DNA of 21,528 nt from Polyrhizophydium stewartii (taxonomy: Eukaryota > Chytridiomycota > Chytridiomycetes > Rhizophydiales): the NCBI GenBank assembly GCA_027604665.1, contig JADGIZ010000173.1:1-21528 (forward strand), read 5' to 3'. Below the pieces are notes generated by a model. It saw only the letters and a program-made list of their open reading frames with translations, had not been told where the DNA came from and made no database searches. Positions 1 through 9,094 of this stretch are shown here, in pieces. A program made the position numbers and the translations under genes. The number at the start of each line of letters is the position of its first letter. Positions within the stretch are counted from its first letter, which is position 1.

Positions 1-653
1 CCGCGCCGGGCGTTGACGCCCGCGCTGGCCCGGGCCCGGCCCGCAAGCCTTGCTAGGCCTCTTAGCCCATCCTGCCCACGCCTTTGGGGTTTCTTTAGTA
101 TCCTCCCCTCCCACCCCCCCCCCCCCCAACCACACCTCCCCCACTCACCTACCGGCCTCGCCAGCATTACACTGCGCCGGGCATAGATTCGCTCGGCCCA
201 TCAGTATTGTCTTTTGCTTGTCTCATTGCAGTCCAACCTGCCTTGATGCCCCTCCTCGCACTTTTTACTTCTCTTTTAGTTCCCCCCTCCCCCTGTTCTC
301 TGTTCTTCTATCCGCTTTCCCGCTTTTGATCCTTCCTCTCGGCGCCAACCGCCGCTCCGAGCCACCCACCGCCCTGCCCCGCAACCGAGCAGCCGCGAGC
401 CCGTTGCTTCTCTTTGAGCGGGACTGGTTCAGACGCCTTTCTCTTGGTTCCATATCTAGGCCTTGCCCTGTGGCTTCCGTGTTCGCCACCCATCCGCCTC
501 CCTCGGCCCACTCTCCACCCAAGACTGCTTCCCCGCGCCATCGTCTGCAATCTAACGTTATTAGAATGTTCGTTTTTCATGCGCTCGCATGCCTCTGCTT
601 GCGCATCTCGCCGTTTGAGAGCTTCACTCGCAGATGCAGCTGCATGATGCTTA
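1..653. other. No gene recognised; pyrimidine-rich left flank
   Basis: I see no supportable gene here. The plus strand is strikingly C/T-rich between about 90 and 350, including a run of 14 C at 114..127. The open frames that cross it are low-complexity (Ser/Pro or Arg/Gly-rich) and show no family motif. The part next to 653 is the 3' flank of the minus-strand glycoside hydrolase. A less GC-rich patch around 551..575 contains the palindrome TAACGTTA and reads AATAAC on the minus strand about 90 nt past the stop, which could serve as a weak polyadenylation signal. The C/T-rich tract could be a promoter or 5' leader of an unseen transcript. Confidence 0.4.
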
Positions 654-2637
654 TCACTGCTCGGCGCTGATGGGTCCAATCACGAGCGCGTCGCTGCAGC
701 GGCCGTCGACGCCGTTGGCAACAATTCTGTACCAGTATGCGCGGCCGGCCGCCGCCGCATCGTCGCACACCATCGGCCCGCCCCACTTGACGCACGGCAG
801 CACCTGCTGCGCAACGAGCGTCCATCCCGCGCCGGGATCTGCGGCCGAGCTGGCGTGGTCGACAGCCGACGAGGACGGCGGGGTGTGCTGCTGCGGCTGC
901 TGCGACTGCTGCTGCTGCTGCGGCGGCGGCGGCGGGTCCTCTCGGCGCCAGACTGTGTAGCTCGCCGCCCACGCAGACCCGCGCCAGTTGAGCTTTCGCG
1001 GCGAGACGTCGAGAACAGGCTCTGGCTTTGGTGGCACGGGAAAGGGCACGCGGTCGACTGCAACGCGGATCTGGTCGCCCCACATCTCGAGCGCGCGGCG
1101 GCGGACGATGCGCACGACGGCCTGCTCGTCTGCATCGAACCCGTCCACGTCCGGCCTGCCGCCAAAGAAGGCTGTGGGCAGGCCGGGGGCGTGCAGCGAC
1201 CAGAAGGCGTCCTTTTCGTGGTGCGTGTAGAGGCCGCCGAGGGCCGAGTGGAACCGGAGGCTCCAGACCATGGCGCCCGAGACGTTTGCGTCGGCGGCCG
1301 CGCGGCGCAGCAGCTTGTCGAGCGCGGGCGTGGGCATCAGCCCGACCTCCCCAGCGACAAACGCCTTGCGGAACCTGCGCACATGCCGCGCGTCGCGGGC
1401 GAGCATGCCGGCATCCGCCTCGCCGCTGTAGTAGTGGTTCGAGAAGATGTCAATGTAAGGCGACTCGAGGCTTGCGCGCGGGTACCGCTTTGAAGCGTGG
1501 TGCCCGCCCAGCGTGCCGTCCATCACCAGCGTCCGCGGCGCGAGCGACTTGATGTGCTGCGCGATCTCGATGGACCAGTCGGCCGGCGGCGGCGTCTCGT
1601 GCCACCCGCCCAGCTCGTTGCCGAGCTGCCAGGCGAGGATCGTCGGGTCGTCGCCGTACCGCGTGCCTGTGACTGTGTTGATGCGGTTCAGCATGTGCGT
1701 GATGAGGTCCTTGAGGTCTTGTCTGCGCGGCAGTGTGCCGAGGTCAGCCTCGTGCGCAGGCATCTCGCGCCGCCGCTGCAGGTGGCCCTTGTGCATGGTG
1801 GTGCACACACACACACACACACACACACGGCCATTCCCCGCAGCGGCGCAGCCGGCCCAGATCCACAGCCATCACCCACCGCAGCCGCTGATCCCCATAA
1901 AACGTCAGCGCATCGCGACCGCGCATGCGCGCCAGGTCGTTCAAGTCGCCGAACCAGCGAAAGTGGTTGAGAAGCGGCACGACGAGCCGCACGCCGAAGC
2001 GCCTCGCCGCGGCGAGGGCATGGTCCATTGCGACAAACGGCCGCTCGTTGAAGACGCCCGGGGCGGCGAGATGGTACCGCGGGCCGATGCCGAGCGTGTA
2101 CGTGCGCGCGACGCGGCCCCCCATGGCGGCCACGGTGCGCACGGCATCCGCCTGCTCCCACGGGTCCGGCTCCACCCAGTCCGTCGCGCACGGCACCTCG
2201 GGGTGCGCCGCGGCCAGCGCGGGCGTCCATGCGATGCAGCTGCGCCCGTTCTCGTGGCCGTAGCCGACCCCGTTGCAGTCGAGCTGCGGGTGCGCAACGG
2301 GCGCCCGGCACAGGGGGAACCCCCACACCACCGGCGGCCGGTCCTCCAGCATCAGCAGGCCGGGGATGTTGAACGACACCCAGCGGAACTCGGCCCCCGT
2401 TGCCGTGTCGACCAGCGCGCCCGTCGGCCCCAGCGCAATGAAGCCGAACGGGGCGTCCGGAGGGTGCGGCTCCCCGCGCAGCACGGCGGGGAGCGACGCT
2501 GCGGCGGCCGCGGCCGCCTCGGCCTCGGCGTGCTTGCCCCTGTCTGCCGCGCTGCCGCCGAGCGTCTCGGACGACTCGGCCCGGCCCAGCGACAGCTTGC
2601 TGGCCGTGCGCTTTAGCATGTCCCGAATCTTGTCCAT
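654..2637 (-). CDS. GH5 endo-beta-mannanase-like glycoside hydrolase
   Basis: Predicted retaining glycosidase of family GH5, most like fungal mannan endo-1,4-beta-mannosidases that hydrolyse beta-mannan backbones. There are two exons, 2637..1880 and 1722..654, joined in phase 2 by a 157 nt intron, giving about 608 residues. Seen: a (beta/alpha)8-barrel start (WVSFNIPGLLMLED), a conserved MGGRVARTYTLGIG strand, DDPTILAWQLGNELGG with the likely acid/base Glu near residue 289, an SNHYY motif, and VAGEVGLM with the likely nucleophile Glu near residue 378. After the barrel comes a fibronectin-III-like segment interrupted by a Pro5/Gln stretch (plus-strand 880..930). The start at 2637 (MDKIRDML) was chosen because the frame upstream is CA-repeat-derived. 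I see no convincing signal peptide, which is odd for a secreted mannanase; a missed 5' exon or an intracellular enzyme are both possible. An insert of roughly 55 residues with four Cys sits between the first barrel strand and the next helix. Family sure, exact substrate inferred. Confidence 0.88.
1723..1879 (-). other. Intron of GH5 gene carrying a (CA)n microsatellite
   Basis: GT-AG, phase 2. The donor GTGGGT follows the codons for FYGDQRL, the branch-like CTGAC lies just before the acceptor GCGCAG, and splicing gives RQDLKDLITHML, which fits the GH5 pattern before the NTxTG motif. The longest GT-AG intron in this gene-set apart from the one in gene B. Confidence 0.85.
1804..1828. repeat. 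(CA)12 dinucleotide microsatellite
   Basis: Uninterrupted CA/TG dinucleotide run of about 25 nt lying inside the GH5 intron; likely length-variable between strains. Shorter CA runs occur at about 2698..2706 and 14243..14261. Confidence 0.95.
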
Positions 2638-2774
2638 CTTGCGGGCAACTCCCAAGAGGCAGCCGAGCCAGATATTCAATCTGCATGCTTCGCCCTGTAC
2701 ACACACACCCCTCACCCCACACCCCACACTCTTTCTGTGGCCAACCCGCCATCTACCACTTTCGAATGCACCTG
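2638..2774 (-). promoter_or_regulatory. Short intergenic gap: pseudokinase 3' end and GH5 promoter
   Basis: The 137 nt between the pseudokinase stop and the GH5 start must hold the 3' end of one and the promoter of the other. It contains CA-rich sequence (ACACACACCCCTCACCCCACACCCC on plus is the main feature) and no obvious TATA box. Confidence 0.4.
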
Positions 2775-5700
2775 TTATTCAACCTTGACCGCCACCTCCT
2801 CCTCGTCCTCGTCTTCCGCGGCCCACGCCGCCGTCGCACCGCCCAGCACACGCATCAAGAACCGATCGTCCTCGGCCCGCAGCATCAGCCGCACCGACGA
2901 CGGCGAGAGTGCCATATCAACAGGCGGCGCGGGATCCGGCAGCCCAAACCCGTACGCGGCGGGAGGCGCCAACAGATACCCCGTTTCTGCATCTTTGTCG
3001 CCATCGCGGCGCCAGGGGGGACCGCTGGATGTTGCTCGTGCGGGCGTGTGTGGCCGGGCGGGGTGGTTCGGACATCCGGCGGCGGCGGGATCAGCAGCTG
3101 GAGAAGAGATGACGATGCTTGTGGTGTGCATCGGGGTGGTGGTGGCTATGGCCGCGGTGGCAGCGGTGGCAGCGGTGGAAGAGGGTTCCGCTGCCGGCTC
3201 GACTATGCCCTCCATCATGACGATCTCCTCCATCTCCGCAATATGTTCTGCCTCATTCCTCCCTTTTTCGGCGCGACGGTCATCATGGCAGTCCGATAGC
3301 ACGATCTTGCCGGGGCCCCTGCGACTGCGAGATGCACCGTTCTGGCCCAGCGTGCGGGATCGCTTCTCCTTGCTGTCTGCAGCCGTCGGTGAGTGGCCGC
3401 GCTTTGTGCCCGAGGTGGCTTGCGGGTCGCATGCAGGCTCTTGCATCATAGCAACGATGGCCGCTCCTTGCATGGCGGCGAGTGTGCGTGTCTGCTCCAC
3501 GTTTCCACCTGTGGATAACAGCGGGTGGCCGCACTCTCTGCTCGAGGTGACTTGCAGGGCAGACGGTGGCTCCTGCATCATGACAAGAATAGCCGCTGCC
3601 TGCATCGTGGGGAGCGTCGACGCTGTCTGCGCCGACTCCGGGAGCGCAGCACGTGGCGGAGACCTGTGCCCTTCAAGGCCATCGACCGCCGCCGGCACAT
3701 CCAAGTGGGTCCCCTCTGCCGGATCCGTCGCCATCGCATCGCCATCATCTGCTGCGGCTTCCTTGTGCTTGCTCGAGTCTGCTTGGGTCATTCCTGCTCT
3801 TGCCGGCGCCAGATCGGCCGCCACGTCCGCAGCGCTGGTAGCAGCAGAGGGCTGCTTGAGGCTGCTGCACGTCTCCAAGGGGTTGTGACTGCGCTCAAAT
3901 CGGACTTTCAAATGGAACCGTACTCGCTTACCGCCAGTCTGCGACGCCACGCTCGATCCCCCTCCTCCCGCGCTCTGGCTTCGCGGCGTCTGCGGCGGTG
4001 GCGGCCCGGCTGTCCGACGCAGCTCGACCGCGGGCCGCGGCGCGTCACAAGACGTGTGCGCATCAAGCCTGTCCATGATCGTGCCAAACGGCGGCCGCTC
4101 CGACGGGCTCGGCTCGAGACAGTCGCGCACAAGACACTTGATCGTCTGCGGCATGCCGCGCAACGCAGCCTGCACGCGTCTCCACGCGAGTTCGTCTGCA
4201 GGCGTCTCGATGTGCGTCTTGGGTATGAGCGGTTTCCCGTGCCGATGCGCACACACATGCTCAGCCAAAAGCTTGAGCCCGGCGCGCCAAAGAGCCGCTC
4301 TTTCGGTGCTGCATGCGCCGTAGATCTCGAGGCACAGCAGGCCAAACTGCAACACGTCGCTTGATAGCTTCGCCATGGCTGCCTCGTCGCTTGCACTAGT
4401 CGCTCGTGGCGGCTCGGATGGATTCTCGGGTCGGTAATGCATGCGCGACATGGGCAGTCTGATGAGCACAGATCCGCCGGATCCTGTTCGATGGGGTCGC
4501 ACGTCAGCGCCGGACAACAGCAACGTGGCGAGAAAGCAGTGCAGGGGTGTGCAGGCGCCGTACCCATCAGCACGGAATCGCATTCCAGGTTCCCGTGCCG
4601 CACGGGCGGCCGGAGCTCGTGCAGATACTTCATCCCGCGCGCAACGCCCATGATCATTCGCAAGCGCTCAGCGTCATTCCACGCATGCTTTGGCGGCGGT
4701 AGCGTCAACTGCACCGCAGCATGCTTGTGCCCAGTGACCCTCGCGCGCTCGGCCGCTTCTTGCACCGCGTGAGCATGAGCCACAAGCTCGCTCAGCGACG
4801 TCCTGATCCTGGGCAGCACAAAAAACGGCATGTCCGCGTTGATGCAGACGCCAAGCACGCCAAGCACATTGGGATGGCGCAGAAGCACCTTGCCGCTCAT
4901 GTCGTCGCACAAGGTCCTTGCAATCAAGGGGTGTCGTGCGTCAGGCATCAGCAGCAGGTTCACGTCGTTGCTCCCCAGCGCCGCGTCGAGCAGCACTGCG
5001 CTGCCGGCCTGTCTGCCCGCAAGGCCCAGACCGCGCACAAGCGGCATCGTCACGCTCTCTGCAGATGCTCGGTCGAACTCGCGGGCGATTCTGGCCACGG
5101 CTTTGGCCGCCGTCTGCGGCATCTCGTTGGGCGCGTCTGATTGCTTGGTGGTGGTCAGGCGTGCCATGAACACTGCGTCGGACCGGACTGTCCACGTCTG
5201 CTCGGGCACCGGGTTGCGCTGCACAATGGACCTGATGATGCCCTTGGCCGCCATCAGGTTTGTCTTCACCTTGGGGCGTAGCTTGGCCGGGATGCGGTAT
5301 TGCGCGTCAACAAACCAGTGGTTGATGTCCTCGAGCGTCTCGAGGAATCTGTGGGCGGGGAACGGGCATGGCCGCGAGCGCGGTGGTCAGTGGGGGCGTC
5401 GAGACGGTTGAACGCATTCGCACGCACACGCCACACGCACTGGCTTTCGACCACCGTGTAGTTCTCGATGCCTTTGAGCAGCTGGTGGAAGATGTCCTGG
5501 TCGCAGCCGTTGTTCACATCCTCGTCCTCCCACCAGCCGCCCGCATCAACGCCAAGATCCTGCGCAAAGCCCGCCGCACGGTATCACACATCGATGACGA
5601 TGATGTCAGCAGGACGGGCCACTCCGCCCCCGGCTCTACTCCGCCCGCCCGCGGGCCGCATCCCGCCGCACGCGCCAATGCACGCGCCAATGCACGCACC

Positions 5701-6530
5701 GACACGAGCAGCGCAAGGCGGTGGTTGGCCTCGCTGATGGCCTCCGCCGTGGCAAAGAACCCGAGGATTTGGCGGAGCCGCGTCTTGCTCGCCACGCACA
5801 CCAAGATGCGGCGCACACCGTTCGTGAGGGCCTCGAGCCGGACAATCCAGGCGGCGCTCACCATGATGTCGAGCGAGCCGCTTGTAATGGTACCCGACCC
5901 CGCCTCCGCTGGTGTCGATGGCCCTGGCTCGTGGTCCTCCGCCGTGTACGCTGTGCGACCTCCGCCGCCGCGCCGCGCGAGCACCTGGGCGGCCGCGAGC
6001 GTGTGTGCGTGCAGCGCGGCCATGCTCGCCGGGTTGGCCACGACAAGCGGGAGCCATGAGCCCATGCCCTCGGCCGTCTTTCGGATGCGGGCCAGCGTCG
6101 AGCTTGTCTCTGCGGGCCGTGGCCCCGCGCGGGCCGCTGCGAGCGGCGAGGCTGGCACGGATAGCAAAGGCGCGGGCACGCGCGGCCCGGCGGAGTGTGC
6201 TGCAGGCTTGCAGGCCGGCGCTGCGCCTTCCGGCGGACGGGCTGCTGCTGCTGCTATCGGTACTGGAGTATCTCCGCCGCTGTTGCCGCCTCTCCCTTGC
6301 TCGTTGCCGCCTCCGCCGCTGTCTCTTCCCCCGCCGCGGCGGCTGCCTTTGCCGCCGCCGTTGTGCTCGACGCAGGGGATGAAGCTCTGGGCGTGCTTGC
6401 AGAGCGCCTGCAGGGCAATGGCTTTCTCGACTGGTCCGCCGGGTTCGGGGCTGGGCTGCTTGCCGTGTGGGTGGGGGCGTGGCGGCCGCGGCACGCCGCC
6501 GGCGTCCGTGTCCGAGTTCGCGGCGAGCAT
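2775..6530 (-). CDS. MLKL-like protein: N-terminal helical bundle plus pseudokinase
   Basis: About 1147 residues from four exons (6530..5700, 5559..5441, 5348..4564, 4483..2775). Residues about 30-360 are helical with low-complexity inserts; the stretch with EALTNGVRRILVCV, ASKTRLRQILGFFATA and EAISEANHRLALLVSDL resembles the four-helix N-terminal domain of MLKL and related fungal kinases. A TKL-type kinase fold follows (about 420-725): LRHPNVLGVLGVC, ARGMKYLHEL, SSDVLQFGLLCLEIYG, CLEPSPSERPPFGTIMDRL. Catalytic motifs are lost: the beta3 VAVK lysine position is Leu (VNLL), the HRDLKxxN loop reads HGNLECDS, and DFG reads LPM. It should therefore not transfer phosphate. A tail of roughly 400 residues is disordered, with NLS-like KR clusters and a duplicated hydrophobic motif, and ends in an acidic stretch (EDEDEEEV). 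The start at 6530 was chosen because upstream ATGs overlap the divergent gene. By family, such proteins can be membrane-active cell-death or signalling effectors; that role is inferred. Confidence 0.83.
3397..3640 (-). repeat. Imperfect tandem repeat coding MQxAAIxxMMQEP twice
   Basis: Two adjacent diverged copies of about 125 nt in the pseudokinase tail. They encode TLPTMQAAAILVMMQEP followed by QVTSSRECGHP, then TLAAMQGAAIVAMMQEP followed by QATSGTKRGHS. A degenerate third unit may be EMEEIVMMEGIVEP, encoded near 3205..3250. Confidence 0.8.
4484..4563 (-). other. Intron 3 of pseudokinase
   Basis: GT-AG, 80 nt, phase 1, with donor GTACGG, branch-like CTGAC and acceptor GAACAG. Splicing joins NLECDSVLMG to SGGSVLIRLPMSRM, restoring the kinase beta7-beta8 region and showing directly that DFG is replaced. 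Confidence 0.85.
5349..5440 (-). other. Intron 2 of pseudokinase
   Basis: GT-AG, 92 nt, phase 2. Donor GTGCGT, branch-like CTGAC and acceptor CCACAG join YTVVESQ to FLETLEDINHWF. A second possible donor 6 nt downstream (GTGGCG) would change two residues. Confidence 0.7.
5560..5699 (-). other. Intron 1 of pseudokinase
   Basis: GT-AG, 140 nt, phase 0. Donor GTGCGT, branch-like CTGAC and acceptor GCGCAG join NHRLALLVS to DLGVDAGGWWEDED, the usual continuation of the last helix of MLKL-type N-terminal domains. Confidence 0.75.
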
Positions 6531-6665
6531 GGCGGGCGGGCGGGCTTTCTGGCGCTGGCTCTCGCAGGGAGATTGGGGGTGCTCGGGCTGAGATCGGGCG
6601 GAGCTGCCCGCCTCGCCGGCCTCTGTCCGCCGTTCATGCGACCGCGTGATTTCACCCGAATCACA
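6531..6665. promoter_or_regulatory. Divergent promoter between pseudokinase and gene A
   Basis: Only 135 nt separate the two start codons. It includes a GCGGGCGGGCGGG-type G-rich block near 6533..6543 and an inverted repeat GTGATT-7 nt-AATCAC at 6646..6664, ending one base before the gene A ATG. An in-frame upstream ATG at 6636 is possible; if used, the inverted repeat lies inside the coding region. Confidence 0.5.
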
Positions 6666-9094
6666 ATGAGCGAGGCGACGCAGCAGCACTCTGGCGCCGC
6701 GGAGCAGCACCACGGCCCGCAGTCGAAGCCGCTGGCGCCACCGTCGTCGCCGCCGCCACGACCACCTCATGCGCAGCGTGAGAACGGTGCGCCTGGCGTG
6801 TCGCCCGAGCCGGCCCCCACGCCGGAGACCGCAACGCCTCGGCCGGCGGCCATCCGCCGCCGCTGCAACGTCAAGCTTCGCAAGGTGGATGGCGCCGGCC
6901 GAGGACCGGCTCGCCGCCGCTGCGGCTCTGGGCGGCTTTGTGGCTGCTGCTGACGCTGAGCATGCTGCAGGATCTCCGGGCTCGCTTCCAGGAGCCGTTT
7001 GGCGAGTTCCTGCTGTATCTGGTGCTGGTCGCCCGCTCGTTCCCCGTTCAGCTCGCAGCGCACGTCATGTCGTCCCAGCCGCTGAGACGCAGACAGCGCA
7101 TACCCAGCACGGCAGCGCCTGCTGCCCCATCATCTACACCCGCCACAGCTTCTTTGGCTGGCGCAGCTGTCGTATCCCGCTCGGCCCAAGCTTCAGTCGA
7201 TGCGAACACCCGAGGCCGCGGCAACGCAGGCGACGAGCCGTCACGCCGGACCTGGACGCTCTGGACGACGCCGGCCATCTTCGAGGCCGTGCACCGCATC
7301 AAGGACTCGCTCGCGCACGAGCTGGCGATCCCGACGTTCAGGACGGCCGAGTTCTTTGATGCGCTGCTGTGCACCCAGCAGGCGCTTGTCGCGCAGGGCA
7401 TGGCAGCGACGTTTGTGACGTTCAGGATGGCGCTCGAGCGACACCGGCTCGAGGCCTCTGCACCGGCGGCGCCCGCCAGTGGCACCGACCCCCACGGCAC
7501 GGCGCAGGCGGGCACGCCGCAGGCCCCTGCGGCGCTGGTCGCGGCCGAGGAGTTCGAGGCGACAGACTGGGCGTCGCTGGCGCTGCTGATCCGGCCGTCG
7601 CGGGAGCACCACCCGGCGTCGATCGCCGGGCTGGTGCTGTCGGACTCGATGTCGCCCGGGTCCGCCGACCAAGGCGAGATGCGGGCCGTGCGCGGCATGG
7701 CGCCCGAGCAGTCCCGGCTGCCCCTGCTGCACGACGGATTCCGGGCAGCCAATGCATCCCCGCCACTGCCGCCACTGCCGCCGCAGCCGCCGCAGCCGGC
7801 ACCCCCGCCAGAGCTGCTCCTTGTCAAGCGGACCGAGCGGGACAAAGGCCCTGGAAACGAAGGCCAGCAGCAGCAGCAGCAGCAGCAGCCCCGCGCGCAG
7901 CATCCTGTGGGCGGCCTGCCACTGGACAGCCAGCGCACGCTCCTCGACGATTTGGTGCCTGGCGCGGTGCCGACGGCGGCAGTGGCCGTTGCCCCGCCCG
8001 CGCCGCCGCCCACAGCGCCGCCGATGCCCATCACGCTGGACGCGCCGGCGCCGCTGTCGGAGCTGCTGATGGGCACATTGTTTGGGCCAGGAGGAGGGCA
8101 CGCGGCGGCGGGTCTGCCTCCCGCAGTATCCGTTCCGCCGCTTGGAAGCGCGTCGCTGCTTGCGGCCGGCCCTCAAGACCCTGCGCCGCGGCACACGGTT
8201 GGGGCTCAGCCGGGTATGCGGCGGAGCGCGGCTGCGCCGGAGGCGATCGACCTGGTCGTGTCGCCGGGTGCCGGCAGCAGCAGTCGTGTTGGTGAAGACA
8301 GGAGCGCTCAAGCTCTCATCGTCGCTCAATCTCTTGCTGTGGCGATGGGTGTGTCTGGCGGCAGGGCAGAGGCAAGCGGCGCCGAAGTGATCGTTGCCGA
8401 TGGGCACGACCCGGCCCCCGCGCCGCTGGTCCAGGCCGTCTTACCGGCGCAAGAGCCCGCCGATAGCGCGCTTCAAGATCGTGACGCTGTATCTGGTGCT
8501 GGCAACGGAGGCGGAGATTCTTTCGGACTGCCGTCGAGCAAGCGGCGCAAGACAGAGGGGCGGCACAACTTCAAGCTCGCGGCGGTGAGTTTGCGCCTGC
8601 CGCGGCGGTGGCAGCCGTGGACGACGAAGCTGACGGGTGAATGGTGGCGGCTGCCGCTTCCGCGGCCTGGACGATGGCGACAACGCCAGGGTCTGCGGAG
8701 CCATTTTGTAAACCGGTTCGACTTTGCGATCGAGGCCCTCGTTTCGTTGGGCGAGACGCTGCGCGAGCTGCCGCTGAGCGAGGCCAGGATCCAGGAGGTA
8801 GTATCGGCTACTCCGCGCGGCTGCGGCTGGACCGTGTGGCTGTCGCAGCAGCTGTTTGAGCGGGTTCAGGCCGTCAAGGCTCGTCTCGCGCCGGGACTTA
8901 CCAACAGCGAGCTTGTGGCGCTGCTGCTCGCGAGTCGCGACGAGGTGGCCGTACGCGGCACCGGCGCGGGCCTTTGGTCGTCGGCTATGGCGGCTGTCGC
9001 CGCGGCCGTTGCCTCGGGTGCAGCTGCCGGGGCGGCGGCGGGCGGCGGACGGAGCAGAAAGGCAGCGCCGGCACATCGGGATCGCGGCGGCTGA
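6666..9094 (+). CDS. Gene A: protein with two copies of an unrecognised WTxW domain
   Basis: I do not recognise this protein. Three exons, 6666..6884, 6971..8584 and 8690..9094, give about 745 residues. Copy 1 of the repeated domain spans about residues 64-236 and copy 2 about 598-720. Each copy has a basic entry motif ending in N-x-K-L, then a phase-0 intron, then LRARF or LRSHF with an aromatic-rich helix, then WTLW or WTVW, a helix with a Lys, and a Leu-rich end. Copy 1 holds a roughly 60-residue Ser/Ala-rich insert before WTLW. The linker between copies is disordered, with Pro-rich runs, eight Gln (7865..7888) and a KRRK cluster resembling an NLS. The C-terminus is Ala/Gly-rich. A nuclear, perhaps DNA- or chromatin-associated role would fit the basic motifs and Q/P-rich linker, but that is inference. 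It faces the pseudokinase divergently and precedes its paralog gene B. In-frame ATG 6636 is an alternative start. Confidence 0.75.
6885..6970 (+). other. Intron 1 of gene A, inside domain copy 1
   Basis: GT-AG, 86 nt, phase 0. Donor AAG|GTGGAT, CTGAC branch and acceptor CTGCAG join NVKLRK to DLRARFQEPF. The position matches the introns in copies 2 and 3. Confidence 0.85.
7865..7888 (+). repeat. (CAG)8 coding poly-Gln in gene A
   Basis: Pure CAG run coding eight glutamines in the disordered linker between the two domain copies. Confidence 0.95.
8585..8689 (+). other. Intron 2 of gene A, inside domain copy 2
   Basis: GT-AG, 105 nt, phase 0. Donor GCG|GTGAGT, CTGAC branch and acceptor CGCCAG join HNFKLAA to GLRSHFVNRF. 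Reading through it instead gives a Trp/Arg-rich in-frame stretch ending at a TGA-free join, so only homology to copies 1 and 3 reveals it. Confidence 0.82.

Noticed and set aside
50..670. Plus-strand ORF of 206 codons in the left flank
   Set aside because: Low-complexity Pro/Ser translation of a pyrimidine-rich tract, no family motif, and it overlaps the GH5 3' end.
1804..1828. CA repeat as part of a GH5 coding exon (Cys-Val repeats)
   Set aside because: The read-through breaks the GH5 pattern; removing the 157 nt intron joins two conserved segments in phase.
7048..8407. Minus-strand open frames opposite gene A
   Set aside because: Composition is Cys/Ser/Gly or Arg-rich as expected for a GC-biased shadow; the plus frame has splice-consistent homology to gene B.
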